DNA of 64,000 bases from Nothopassalora personata (Eukaryota; Ascomycota; Dothideomycetes; Mycosphaerellales; Mycosphaerellaceae). Below, piece by piece: positions 17,938 to 29,533 of the stretch. The position numbers and the translations under genes are program-made. A model generated the notes under the pieces. The model searched no databases. It saw only the letters and a program-made list of their open reading frames with translations, and had not been told where the DNA came from. Numbering within the stretch: the first letter of the stretch is position 1; every line of letters begins with the position of its first letter. The DNA is taken from NCBI GenBank assembly GCA_033816765.1, contig CM066288.1:3348001-3412000 (forward strand). The letters run 5' to 3'.

Positions 17938-18568
17938 GAGGCCGCAAAATAAATGACGGCTTGGTGGCGATGGTGATACGGGCGGATCAAAAGGCAGAAC
18001 ACTTGACAGTGCACTGAGAAGTTGTCGGAATGATGTTCGGATCGCTCATGAGGGCGACGAGTTGCGGATGAATATACCTGGTAGCCATGGGCGCAGTGTT
18101 TGCCCTGTCTTTGCATGGCCGGCCTGATGCCGCCAATGCATGCAGTGAGGCTCGAACATGTCACGGGCGGTACCTTTTAGTCCCTTTGAGGAGGCTTGGG
18201 AGAGGGTAATCCAGCGCGCAGAGGGAGAACTGACCTCATGTTCGACCATATCAATTCCGTGCCTCCCGCCCACGTCTTCGTGACCGGAAAGAATCACACT
18301 TCTGTACTTCTGCAAGCACGAAACAAAATGATCAGATTCCAGCACCGTCGATACCGTACCACGACTGCAGTCCTGAGTGCTCTGGCTCATGGTGCTCAGC
18401 TGATCACTGGCATCGATGCGTTGACCTGCGCACAGAACTTTATCGACGGACCGGTGACGCTTCTCGCGTCGCTCTCGGTCTTTGTGGTGAGCAGTGATCC
18501 ACAACAAGCCCTTTCTCGACGCCAGCCGCTGACGATGCCATCTATAGGGCCTTGCTGGAATAACACTG
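17938..18568. other. Intergenic between divergent genes
   Basis: Upstream region of the HET gene and of the small hypothetical gene. Long open frames here on both strands (18196-18978 plus, 18046-18594 minus) lack ATG starts in good context and recognisable domains. Confidence 0.45.
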
Positions 18569-18978
18569 ATGACCATGTGTCTTGCCTTCAACAAGATACC
18601 AGATCAGCTGAAACAGCAAACACAAGAGCAATTCTTTCGTCTCAAATCTCGCCACTTCACGTTCAAGGCCGTATGCTGTGCCACAATCGCTCAGCTGGAC
18701 ATCTATCTGGCCTCGAAAATGAGACCCCATCACTTTGGGTTCTCTCTGGCAGCAACCATATCTTCGTGAGTGCCTCATCCAAGGTCCCACGACTTCTTGT
18801 GCTGACCGTCTATAGGATCCTCACAGTACTGGCTTTGGCGGCATCAGCGAGAGACTTGTACTTGACGCAGCTTGAGCTGAAGCGCCGGCAGAGGAAGCAC
18901 GTTCGACAGCGTCCCATCGATCGCTCCAAGCTCCCGGATATTGGCAAAGTGAAGCGGCAGGACAGTTGGGTACCCTAA
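18569..18978 (+). CDS. Small hypothetical protein, two exons
   Basis: Proposed exons 18569-18765 and 18816-18978, joined across a 50-bp intron with GTGAGT, a CTGAC branch point and a TATAG acceptor. The product is about 119 residues. The join keeps frame and yields a hydrophobic stretch across the junction (SLAATISSILTVLALAAS), which could be a membrane helix. A basic tail follows (KRRQRKHVRQR). An AATAAA lies about 40 bases past the stop. An upstream exon is possible, since the frame is closed 24 bases before the ATG next to a TATAG. The family is not recognised. A 260-codon alternative frame overlaps it, so the gene itself is uncertain. Confidence 0.35.
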
Positions 18979-19732
18979 GGGTCGGAGCATTGGCTGTAGC
19001 CAACCGTCAGGGGATCCGAATAAAGTCAATCGCAACACGAACAATGATTTGAATCTTTATTGAATCTTCTGTGCATTGGGGGCCAATGGGGCGTTCGGGA
19101 CATCGGCGACGGCTGGCCACGACCAAGACTCGCTGGTGATGGCAGACATCCATGTTTGGCGGCGGACAGCATCGCCACCACAGCAAGTTGACGGAGAGTC
19201 GGCCATACGGGAATGGGAAGGTTGAGGTGCGGGAGGTGAGGTCGGAAGGGAGCAAAGAAGGAAGGGCGAAGTTGAGCGGGCTGAAGTGGCTGTGAAGGCA
19301 GCGGGAGGCTGTGCGGCTCGGCCCTCGGTAATTCTAGTTCTAGATAGAGCTCGAATTGAAGTGCGAGGCGCAGGAGCGACGACTTGTTGGACGTCGAGTC
19401 GAGGCGCTAGAACTAATGATACACATGATGCATGGCACTTTTGCGACCTTGGGTGTCAACACCACGAGGTGTTTGCCTCACGAGGCCGCACATATGCCTC
19501 TTCGAGAGCGCTTCGCCACGATGCTGCTCTGTGTGACCACTCACACTGTTCACCGGACAAAGTACCTCGCACCCGTCATGCGTGGTCAGGTCAGAACGAT
19601 ACACCGCTGCAATTTTGCCCACAACCAACCGTGTTCTCCTCCTAAAGCGTCTGAATCGTGGCCACCTCACCGACGGTCGTTGAGGGTACTTTTGACGCGA
19701 TGGAATGACCGGCGTGATCTTGTTGACGATCC
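18979..19732. other. Intergenic, nothing recognised
   Basis: Probable 3' end of the small gene and promoter of the Clr5 gene. Overlapping short frames show no domain. Confidence 0.45.
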
Positions 19733-21466
19733 ATGGGCATGTCAGAGTGTAGCACTACGCGCGGGCCGTCTGCGGAGCAATGGCGCACTCACAGAGACGA
19801 GATCACTGCATTGTACTTGTCGAAGAGTCTCGGCTGTATGAGGAAACACATGGACCAGCAGTATGGCTTTCGAGCAAGGTATGAGGCTGCAACACGAAGG
19901 CGAGTGGCATTATATATATCAGACTGACCATCTTCCAGCAAGCGCATGTTTGATGCTCGATTCAAAGCCTGGAACGTGAAGAAGAATCTTCGAAGGGCAG
20001 ACAAGGAGCGATTGATCTTAGGCATGGCGAAGGCCAATTCTGTCAGTGAGAACGACATGAAGAAGGTCAAGCGTTACCTTTCAGCTCAGCAGCATCGCAG
20101 CCGCAGCAAGAGCATCTCGTCGTCCACTTCAGAGGGCGAATGGCAGAACCTGGCGGGAGAGTCGTCGCCGTACGGCTTGGAAGAGCACACACCAAACAGC
20201 ACTGGCCAGAGTACCATCAACAGGACTCCACCCATCGAGGCCACCAGCTCTTGTCAGCTAGTTCAGGGGTCTTGCAAGTGGCACAAGTCGTACAATCCTG
20301 TCGGAGTTCAGATCTCGCTTCCAAGCGATGGATTGGAATCTCTATCACTGACAGCCTGTGTCACTTCCAGTGCTTTCTCCAGCAATCATCTCACAGACGA
20401 TTGTATGCTCATGGCGAGACACCTGTCAAGCGTAGCGGATCGCAACGTGGGGCTTCTATGGACGACCATGAATCACTTCATCAGCTTCAAGATACAGTGC
20501 ACACCGTCAGAGATGTTGCCATACATGTCCCTGAACGACGGCACGACTGACGTGAGTTGCTCCTTCTGGGAAAGGGTGGAGAACAGCATCTATCAATTCA
20601 AGATCGGAGACAACGAAGGCCTCGCAGTACCAGCATTCAACGATGCAAAGAGGCTACTCCTATCTCTGTTTGGCAACGGCCAGGTCTCGCTTGACTTCCT
20701 TCGAAAGGTGCTCTATACATTGTCACCGACCAATACTGCTATGTGTCCCGAGAGACGTACTGAGCTTATGAAGCTGATCAGAGAGTATGCCGCGAAGGGT
20801 TTGGGCGTCGATCACCCCATCACCAAAGTCTGCGCCATCCTGTTGGCGGACGAGGAGGATTCAGACTTGTCTCGCCGAGCACTGAACAAGATGTATGGAA
20901 TGATCAGCTCCGGTCTTGGAAAGCGCGGAGCATCGCATCCTGCATCCTGTAAGGTCATGGACTCGGTCATCACCCTGGCAAGGCGTACAGGAGAGCAAGA
21001 ACTCAGGAGACTGTCCAAACCTAGCGCGGCCAGACGAGCGCGAGAGCTAGCCACTGCCATGTCTCTCGCGGAACAAGCGTATAAGCTTGCCATTCACGAT
21101 CATGGATCCAACTCTAACCAATCAAGGCAAGCGGCCTATACGCTTGCCGAGCTGTGTACTGTCACGAGTGACCATGCTCGAGCGCATCATCTCCGCCTCG
21201 AGATCATCCAGCAGGATCCCTGCGACGGGTTTGGTGCTTCACCGTCCATGAAATGTGAAGACGCCATCTCTGTCTACACCATGGAGTCAATTGCCGAGTC
21301 GCGCGAGAAGGAAGACGATTATCAAGGCAGTACAATATGGCTGGCACGCGCTGATAGCATTGCCTCGAGGATCTGGGATCAATCCAATGTCTCTAGGACC
21401 CACATATCGAACAAGTTGCAGAATGCATATGCGCGGCTTGGCGAGAGCTTGATCGCGGCATGGTGA
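19733..21466 (+). CDS. Clr5-domain protein with TPR-like C-terminal region
   Basis: Exons 19733-19878 and 19939-21466, with a 60-bp intron (GTATGA...CTGAC...CCAG). The product is 557 residues. Splicing joins the two halves of a Clr5 domain (about residues 13-70): QWRTHRDEITALYL, YGFRA, then SKRMFDARFKAWNVKKN, close to the family consensus. This domain occurs in many Pezizomycotina proteins and in S. pombe Clr5, linked to heterochromatic gene silencing. The central region is Ser-rich. The C-terminal half is helical, with a TPR-like segment (AMSLAEQAYKLAI, then AAYTLAELCTV with NQSRQ between). Nuclear location is plausible but inferred. Its neighbours are HET genes, typical of accessory fungal loci. 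Confidence 0.82.
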
Positions 21467-21538
21467 AGCCACGCATCGCGGGACTAAGGATCGTGTGGTG
21501 TAGTCGAGTATGTTGAATAGCCTTGGATGTAAACCGTC

Positions 21539-23290
21539 TCACGAGACCTTGACTCCGTTTTTGATGTATCTTGAAAGGCGTAAGCACTCCAGGTTGCGGT
21601 GCGTGATGCATGAATTGACCCACATTCTAGTCAGCAGGCCAGTATCCGGTAAATTTCGAGCAAAGATGATGCCCTCATAGCTTACATCCATGATGCCCGC
21701 GACATAACAAGGTCGAACGAGCGCGAAGCGGTCATTCTGCTCTCGTAGCATCCCAGGCACATGACTACCGAAGCCAAGACAGACGAGATCATTACGCCTC
21801 ATGTATTGCGGACCCAAGCCCATATGACCCTGGCCGCCAAGGTTAAACCCAGTGCCGCTACTGGATTTGGCGAGATGTATTGTCGCTGAACTCGGCTCAC
21901 GTGAGCGAGCTGAGTTTGTGGCATCATCTGCACCTATGAAGCGGAATCTTCTGATGACTCGGCGCCGGGCGTGACGGCAGGAGTAACAATGCCAACTCGG
22001 AAGGCTATGTAGCCTGTGCATACAAGGGCGTCCCCGGAACCTCATGTAGCGTGTGCATCTGCTCGTGTGCCACCATGAGCTGAGAATCGCCACTAGGCAA
22101 ATCTGGAAGGGTTGACGTTCAAATCATCACGCTCCTGCCAAAGCCGTACCCAAGTTGGCCACTGATGCTCGAGTTACCAGGCTTCAGGCTTTTCATCCAG
22201 TACTCTGGCCCATATGAGTGCTCTGAAGGTCTTGCGCTCCTCAATGGCAATTGTTGTGGCTCGCAAGAAGACCTGACTCAGGTGCCACCTGTAGTCGGTG
22301 ACGATTTGCGCAGCTATTGTTGGCTTACAAAACCCAAGGACAGCACAGACAGTACCTCTTGGCTCGCTATGCTCTTGCCCGTTGGTGTGTTGTAGTAGCC
22401 ACACAAGCGTAGAGCCTTCATAGCATTTTCCTTTCATACAGTATCCTTCGTGGTCAAGGTTCTCCGCGCAACGATCCAGACACTTCATTTCCCACATCTT
22501 TCGACGGTGGTCAACGCTGCGCACCAGGGAGTCCGCGCTGTCACGATACACACCGGAGCTGATTTGCAGCTTTGCTTTCCAGTGCGCGACTGTAACTCCG
22601 TCCATGAGTGCAATACCGTAACTGCTGTAGTACGCTGTTGCGGCACGACCACGCATGGCTTCCTGCAGGACCCACAGTCTCCCGAACCACGGACTGGAAA
22701 AGTATTGCTGCAGGTGGAGAGTATCAAGCGCGATTGGGAAAGACGCTGTCGGCAGCTTTGTGTTGAACTCCAGTGCCTCGAGCAATCCCAAGAGAGCGGC
22801 ACTCGGCTTTCAGCCGGTCGGCCGCGACCTTGATCAACTGTGTCCTTTCCTTGGCAGCCTACAAAATATATTCCAAGGTAGATCAGCACTTCCTGCGCTG
22901 TGAAGTATATCTCCGACAGGGTTGCCACTTGCTGCGATCGCTCGTTGGTGTCAGCTTGGTCGATACAGAGAGCGTCGATCCAGAAGTACAACGACTTTTC
23001 GTGCTTACCGGACCAGGCTGTTGACCTCGCCGGCCGCATACATTTCAGAGCCACTTCTGCTTGCGCTGGCACATGCGCTTCGGAACCGTCTAGCATGATC
23101 GTCCTGCATTCCGATGAATCATCCCATGCATAGCTGAAGGCATAGTAGCTAGGCGCCTCGGCGTGCAGAACCGTCGTTAGCGAGCATCAAAGCTGAGCGT
23201 CGTCGTGGCCAGAAGGGCTTCCTGTGAAGACCAGCAAGCGGATTTCCTTGAAAGCGTCGTCCAACTTCTTGTAAGAAGAAAGAGCCGGTT
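21539..23290 (-). pseudogene. HET domain pseudogene with several stops and frameshifts
   Basis: Homology runs right to left: an EIRLLVF start-like segment, SYYAFSYAWDDS, then LYFWIDALCIDQADTNE and EIYFTAQEVLIYLG, then SSPWFGRLWVLQEAM, and a C-terminal RRNDLVCLGFGSHVPGMLR. These are the blocks of a typical HET protein. The frame is broken by stops at 23187-23189 (TGA), 22174-22176 (TAA), 22093-22095 (TAG), 22042-22044 (TGA) and 21934-21936 (TAG). Frameshifts lie between about 22785 and 22865 and again near 21850-21930. The stops fit C-to-T changes of CGA, CAA or CAG, the RIP direction. An intron might explain one break but not all. No functional full-length product is likely. Confidence 0.8.
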
Positions 23291-23805
23291 GTCAAACTGC
23301 TCATGTCTGGATCGGTCCCATGTGGTCACCCGAATGTTATTCGCGCGCGCATCCCGGAGTGCTTCTGGCTGCGTGAGAAAACCTACAGTCGGCTGTGGGA
23401 TGAGGTCTCATGTTCGCAGAAGGATGTTGTTCGCAAGTCGGACAAAAGGTGAAGTCGCGATGCCGCTCAGCTCTCGGCAATTTCCGCACGCCTGCTGTGC
23501 AACGGGTATAGAATCGCAAGGCACGACACAAAGGTCAGGCAAGTACGCAGTCAGAACTACAACAAAATTTTAGCCCAGTACTCGCTACGTCAAGTCACAA
23601 TTAAATCTATCGCTCGGGCGCGGAAGTGCGCAAGGTGGAAACGTTCCCATCCAGAAGTTTCTACTTGCACATCACCGCTAGCCAGCCAGCGTCGTTGGAC
23701 CCCATCCCACTCTATAAAAGTAAATATTCCCAGTGTCGCGCCTATAGACTTTTGTGTTCACACTGTACTCGAGACAAAAGGACTTGGCCCTTATAGTGAC
23801 ATGCT
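23291..23805. other. Intergenic, nothing recognised
   Basis: Between the HET pseudogene's 5' side and the 3' end of the NADH dehydrogenase gene. Contains only short frames without similarity. Confidence 0.5.
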
Positions 23806-25674
23806 CTATTCCCGTGAAACGTCACGACCGAAGCAGTAGGACTTCATCCAGTCCATGAAGACGAGGACTCGGTTGCGTGCTGCGAGGGATGTTAGCTGCT
23901 GGTCCGTCGTACGGCATCAGACCAACTCACTGCTGAAGCACATGCTCAAATATGCCGACTTCCAGAAAAAGTAAGTCAGCTGGCCACCACTGGCGAGGTT
24001 GCCGGTCAACCAGCTGATGTCAGCGACAGCCTTCTCGCTGCCAATATACGCCATTGAGCCCTGGTGAGAATACTCGAAGGGACCCATCTGCTTTACGCGA
24101 CGTAACCTCTTCTGCAGGTCCTTGATCTCACTAAACACGTGATCTCTTGCCTCCTTGTTGGCAGCCCTGGCCTGCTCCTCGGAGAGGATAGCAAGCTGGC
24201 CTTCGATCTCTTCGGTCTTGGCCATTTGGTTGAACAGTCGTGCAAGGAAAGCACCTTCCTGGCTGGCGACTTGTGCAGTTGGGGCGTAGTTGGCAACAGC
24301 ACAGTCTCCGACGGCCCAGATGTTCTCAGCGCCCTTGACAACGAGGTACTCGTTGACGTTCAAGCCACGGCGAGCGTCCTTTTGGGCTGGGATTTGGTTC
24401 ATGAGATCCTTGACGACGGGACGCACAGCATTACCAGTGGCCCAGACGAGTAGACCGTATGGGATCTTCTCGGTCTGCTTCTTGCCGTCTGCACCAGTGA
24501 ATTCAGCCTCGATGTATTCCGATGTAACGTTCTTAACCATGGTCTTGGTCCGGATGTCGATCGTCTCCTCCTTGAAGGTCTTCTCAGTGTAGTCGATTAG
24601 GTTCTTGGAGAAAGATGGCAGAACGGAGGGCAATGCTTCGACGAGAGTAACGTGGAAGTCTCCAGCGATTTCAGGGATCCATTTCTTGAGGTCGTTCTCG
24701 AAGAAGTCCTGGAGCTCGCCAGCGAACTCAACACCAGTGGGACCACCTCCAACGACGACCATGTGCAGCAGGCGCTTCTTCTCCTCTATCGATTGATCCT
24801 TGAATGTGGCAGTCTCGCAGCAGTCCATGATTCGCTTCCGGATTCGTTGAGCGTCTCCGACCTCTTTCAAGAAACAGCCGTGCTCACGCACACCCGGGAT
24901 GCCGAATGTCGCATTCTCAGCGCCAACACCAATGACCAACATATCGAATGGAATCTCGTTTTGTGACAGAGCGCCCTTGATCTCGGAGTCATCGCTAATG
25001 TAGACGATCTTCTTCTCGTAGTCGATCTTGGTGGCTTCGGCTTCGTAGTACTTGACCGAGGCTTTCTTGTGGCGGAGGAAGTTGCGGATCGGCTCCATGA
25101 TCGAGCGGTGCTCGATGGTTCCGGTGGTACATGATGGCAGAAGTGGCGTGAAGAGGAAGTAGTTGCGGGGCGATACGACGACGACGTTGTAGTTTTCCGT
25201 GTCCAGGTTCTTGAGCAGTGAGACGGATCCCCAACCAGTGCCTTGCACGTGTCAGTATGCACGTATGCGAGCGCATTGCATCATGCTCGATGATCCCAAC
25301 TCACCAAGGACGACAAGAGTCTTCTTGTTTGGATCCGGTTCCTGCTGATCAGCTGGATTCCGGCTGTCCCAAATGCCATATGCAGTGTACCCCAGCAGAC
25401 CCAGCGCTGAAAGATATGTTATGCGCCACGTCCACCTCAGGAGCCTCCACGAGCCCTTCTTCACCTGCTTCGTGTTTGGCAGCTGGTCCGCATATCCCCT
25501 GCGGAAGCCAGCGCGCAATTGCTGCTTGTCGAAGGCGGCGTTGCCAGCTCTTAACGGCTGTTGGAAGGGCGATTGTGCTGATCGCGCGGTCGCAAGACCT
25601 CGCCGTGCGCCCTGCTTCGGGCCAATGGAGGCGCTGACGGCAGCCAAAGGCCTCATTGCGGCCTTGGACGCCAT
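23806..25674 (-). CDS. Alternative (type II) NADH:ubiquinone oxidoreductase, mitochondrial
   Basis: Three exons: 25305-25674, 23931-25241 and 23806-23879. The 63-bp and 51-bp introns both start GTGAGT. The product is 584 residues. The enzyme passes electrons from NADH to ubiquinone without pumping protons, bypassing complex I, on the inner mitochondrial membrane. A basic mitochondrial presequence and one hydrophobic helix (near residues 80-100, TYLSALGLLGYTAYGIW) precede the FAD-binding loop (VVLGTGWGS) formed across intron 1. The NADH-binding loop VVVGGGPTGVEFAGE follows, then WAVGDCA. The last exon restores the conserved family tail ending GRDVSRE. There is no EF-hand insertion, so it resembles the calcium-independent fungal NDE/NDI enzymes. 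The helix before the FAD domain suggests an external (intermembrane-facing) type; that is inferred. Confidence 0.92.
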
Positions 25675-26439
25675 GGTGATGTGGTGAAGGAGGAACAATG
25701 GACACGAAAGTCGTGATTGCAGAGTGATGAGACAGCCGATGACCCCTGTCGAAGAAGTAAGTATGACGAGCTTGGGCCTCAGAGAACGACTTCGCGCAAC
25801 GACACGACCTTAGATTCTCCGGCGGAAAACAGCACAAATCATGTCGTGGACGTCTTGTTCGCTCGGACACAGTCCACTCTGCCTGACTTTGGCCTTGTTG
25901 GGTCTGTGGAGCATCTGCAAAGATAAAAAATGGTGGAAGCTTCAGCAACAACGTCAGAGCTCAGGGATACAGGCTTTATTTAGCTTCGCTCCCTGTGCGT
26001 GTCGCGTGCGGCAGATGAAATAAGTCTGGTAGCATAGGAGGTATGTATTCGCAGACTTTCCGTGATCATTTCGTCGTCGGCTGCTTCTATATGTTACACA
26101 TGCCATACTGTTACAGCATCGATGGGCTGGGAAGTCGCTCTGCTTCCTCCATCCATGCCTCTCTGTTCCGGTTTGACCCTTTCACCAGAAACTTCCCGCC
26201 ACCCGCTCGCCCTTCGGGCTATGCATGAAACACATTCCAGCCAACAGAGCATCCTATTACGCCGTCCGTGCAATGACTCTCCCGACCGACCGGACTCCCA
26301 CTAAAACACAGCAATTTGCGCACACAGCATCAAACAGGGGTATCTGCAACAACAGTCGCTGAAGGAAGACACGTCGAAGGGTGGTAATAGTCGTCTTTCA
26401 TGTGCAGAAGGGCGTAATCTTGTCGCTGCAAAGCTTTTG
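25675..26439. other. Intergenic, nothing recognised
   Basis: Promoter side of the NADH dehydrogenase gene and 3' side of the GPI-protein gene. No gene seen. Confidence 0.5.
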
Positions 26440-27141
26440 CTATCGTAGAGCACCGGCCAGAGCAACCGAGTTCGCCAGGAGCATCGTAAACACCGTGAGC
26501 TCGAGAGAGAGTGCTGCGGATTGCATATTGCCCTCGGTGTCGAATGGACTTCCGCCACCGCTGTCGCCGTTCGAGTTCGATTGCGAGCTAGTGTGTGTAG
26601 GAGTCGCGGTTGGAGATGACGAAGTTCTGACAACTGTGGTCGACGATGGGGCAGATGTCGCACTCTCCAGGCTTGCGGCTGTCTCAGCACTACTCACGGC
26701 AGTGCTCGTTGGCACCTCACTGCTTGTAGTTGATGTTTGCTTTGCGGGTGTAGATGGCGCACTCGAGGATGACGATGGCTTCGCGGGGGAGGCTGAGCTC
26801 GTAGTTGTGTTTCCACTTCCCAAGACTGCATTTGCGTTGATACACAGTCCTTGTGGTCCGGCATTATTTAAGAATGCCACAATCACATTCTCTCCGATGA
26901 TATCCTCATTCGCACAGGCGCTCTCCACGTCCGCTGCCAGCGCTTGGAGTGCCTTTACACAGCCGATACTGCATATCGAAGCCGTGAAGTCTGCTGGTGA
27001 ACAGCCATCGATCATCGCGGTGTAAACCGACTGACAAGGTGTTGGGAGATCAGACACTCGTGGCTTGAAATCGGCAAGACTGACTGCTAGAACTGTCGTC
27101 GGGATCGCCAACAGCGCCAGAGTCGGGGCCTGGTATCGCAT
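26440..27141 (-). CDS. Secreted Cys-rich GPI-anchored protein
   Basis: 233 residues, one exon, ATG at 27141. A signal peptide (about residues 1-19, hydrophobic LALLAIPTTVLAVS) is followed by a compact domain (about 20-105). That domain has six cysteines in LPTPCQ, DGCSP, SICSIGCVK, SACANED and GLCINA contexts. A long Ser/Thr/Pro-rich stalk (about 110-195) follows, likely O-glycosylated. The protein ends in a small-residue site (GDSGGGS) and a hydrophobic tail, the pattern of a GPI anchor signal. A cell-wall or plasma-membrane surface location is inferred. The Cys spacing does not match the 8-Cys CFEM domain. I do not recognise the domain family. Confidence 0.8.
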   Translation of the reverse strand: MRYQAPTLALLAIPTTVLAVSLADFKPRVSDLPTPCQSVYTAMIDGCSPADFTASICSIGCVKALQALAADVESACANEDIIGENVIVAFLNNAGPQGLCINANAVLGSGNTTTSSASPAKPSSSSSAPSTPAKQTSTTSSEVPTSTAVSSAETAASLESATSAPSSTTVVRTSSSPTATPTHTSSQSNSNGDSGGGSPFDTEGNMQSAALSLELTVFTMLLANSVALAGALR

Positions 27142-29533
27142 GGTGGTTCGGTCACGCGGCGTTCGTGGTTCGTGGTTAGTATTGTTGCCTGCTGCAAAGT
27201 CCTGTGGTCGGTTGCCAGGGTAAACACAATGCTCAAGCAGGCACTCCGTCGGCGATGGTTTCGATTACGAGGATGACGGTGTGTTGCAGGTGTGGCGTAG
27301 AAAGAACGCGACTGTATCGAGTCCAGCTGTCGTATACGCGGGTGTCGTTGCTTCCTCACAACAGCAGATAGCGCGATGGGTAGCAGTCTCAGCCCGTCGC
27401 ACCGCTCGCGGCGCGATGCATCAGTGATAGCCCTGCCTCCTCGCGGCCCAATGTCAGCGAGAGAGTGGCCGCCGTCAGCGCGGGGCTGCGATTGCCAGAG
27501 GAGCTGCTGCCGGATGTTGTTGTGCAGGCAAAGAAGTGAGATGCGTGGAACGTGTGGTATGGACGAGATGAAGCCGTGTGCGTGCGCGGGGTGGGATCGA
27601 CTCGTTGGTTCGGTGGCGGCTGGCGGCTGCCAAACGGTTTGGCGACAAACGAAATGACCACCACCGCTTCTCGGCCTTCTCCTCTTCTCCACCGTCTTGT
27701 ACTGGAGTGATGGTCAAAGGAGGGTTGTTGGTACTCGAGTGGCGTGATGGTCAAAGGAGGGTTGTTGGTACTCGAGTGGCGAAAGGCATGGCAGTATGAG
27801 TTGTGATAGCACTTAGAATAGCGCACATTAGGCACAAACGACTGCCGCAGACGCAACCTGATACAAGGTCATCCAACGCTGCGACGGTCATTGGACAAAT
27901 CAGACTGTAGGACACGAAACCAGGTTGCCGCGCGAAGACCAGGATGCCTTGAGTATGATCAGAGCCGCGTTTCAGAATGGCGATATAGAAGCGCCGAGCG
28001 CTGTATGAACTCCGTCTGGCTGTACCCTCGAAACGGCGTATCACGGCTCCGTCTCGATGCATGTCAAAACGTCCTCATGTTGGGACACCCTCGCAAGCCA
28101 GGTGTCGCGTGGTATATGTACACCACCCAGCAATGGGAGAGATTCTGAGACTTCTACGAGTGCAATATGGTCGCACGGTCAGAGACTCGTTCCATCTCTG
28201 TACGCTACTCCTCCCACTGCTCCGACTACTCCCTCTGCCTCCCTGACGACTGCCTAGTTTGCCATTCTTTCTCACCGGCCCTGATTAATCAGAGTGCCGA
28301 GGAGCTGCTTCCTCACAGATCACCCTGGGCTTGACCACATTAGATCAGTTGAGAAGATCGTGGCGGCATCAGATGAAGAAGCGAACGAGGTATTTATTGT
28401 TCGTAGATTCTGGAAGTTCAAGACAACATGGATAGCACGAGATGAACGAGCCTTGGGAAGTGAAAGTTTTGACGACCAGCACGGTCGACAGCCTGCGAAG
28501 TTGAGAGAGCATGAGGGACGCATGCATGAAAGGCCATGTAGGAAACATCGTACCCTCGGGAACAATAGTCTTGTCGTCCTCCGGATGCCCGTTGGTTGCC
28601 GCCGAAGATAGGGAAAGATCAACGTTGAGTTCTGCACACGCTCTACGCATCCTAACCACAGGCAAACATAGTCTCGTTTGACGAGGGTCGGATAAACGGC
28701 GAAGGACTTCAATGGATATGATCGCATGATCTTGACGTGCAGGAGTGGCCGCCTGCGCGGCCGCTCGATAAGGTCTTGTTAAGACAGATCCATGGTCAAT
28801 ATTGCAGCTGGTTGACGACAGTATCCGTTGAGAAAGCGGCGGTCGAGCTCTTCGTAACTCATTCGTCGCTTTTTAAGCGCCTCTCCATCTTCCTCGTAGT
28901 AGTTACGTGTCCAAAGTGTGGTTCTGCAGGCTCCATGATCTCGCCACAGATAACAAGCAAAGTGCAGCAAGAGGATGCGAGCGGCTCATCGAGGATAAAA
29001 GGGCACAGCTTTTGCTTACGTCAATTCAGTTGCACTTCTGCGGTACATCATGCATTAGTCTGAACTTGTGAGACAAAATGTGGAACCGGGTCATAGCTGT
29101 CTGCAGATGATCGTGTCTCGTCTCCCGACTCATATTCGGTAGCCGTGTTGTATGCCACTAGGCTATGTACCTGCGGACCAGTGATTCCCAATCGAAGTAG
29201 CTTGTGAGAGCGGCCATGAGCTGCCTCGTACAGCATCTAAACTCGCATGAATCAGCACATCAGCGTGCTGGCAGGATCTTTGTCCCGCTCGAACGCGAGA
29301 CTGCCAATCTCTGCATATCGGAAAATGATTCCCGGATGCCCCCTGGGGCTGCTTCGGCTGTTGGAAGCTCTGTTGAACGCCACTGTATGCATGTCGCTCG
29401 AACGCACAGCAAATAATGCAGGAAATGCAGCAGAACATACACAATAAAATGGGAACGGTGTGCTGCCACAGCTTCGGTGCCAATCGAGCGGTGGCTGGTG
29501 ATGCGTTCGTGTCTCTTCGTGAATCGTGAGCTC
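27142..29533. other. Long intergenic region, with a 37-bp tandem duplication
   Basis: About 2.4 kb between the GPI-protein promoter and the cyclin gene's 3' end. It contains many short frames on both strands but none with a recognisable protein or a convincing intron pattern. A perfect 2 x 37-bp duplication lies at 27707-27780. Confidence 0.5.
27707..27780. repeat. 37-bp tandem duplication
   Basis: Two adjacent copies of a 37-bp unit starting GTGATGGTCAAAGG and ending CTCGAGTGGC, about 0.6 kb upstream of the GPI-protein gene. Confidence 0.9.

Noticed and set aside
18046..18594. 182-codon minus-strand ORF
   Set aside because: Low-complexity mixed composition, antisense to the other candidates, no recognisable protein.
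18196..18978. 260-codon plus-strand ORF
   Set aside because: Begins at TTG, lacks a domain, and overlaps the better two-exon model with consensus splice sites.
27087..27692. 201-codon minus-strand ORF
   Set aside because: Overlaps the start of the GPI-protein gene in another frame; Arg/His-rich, no family.
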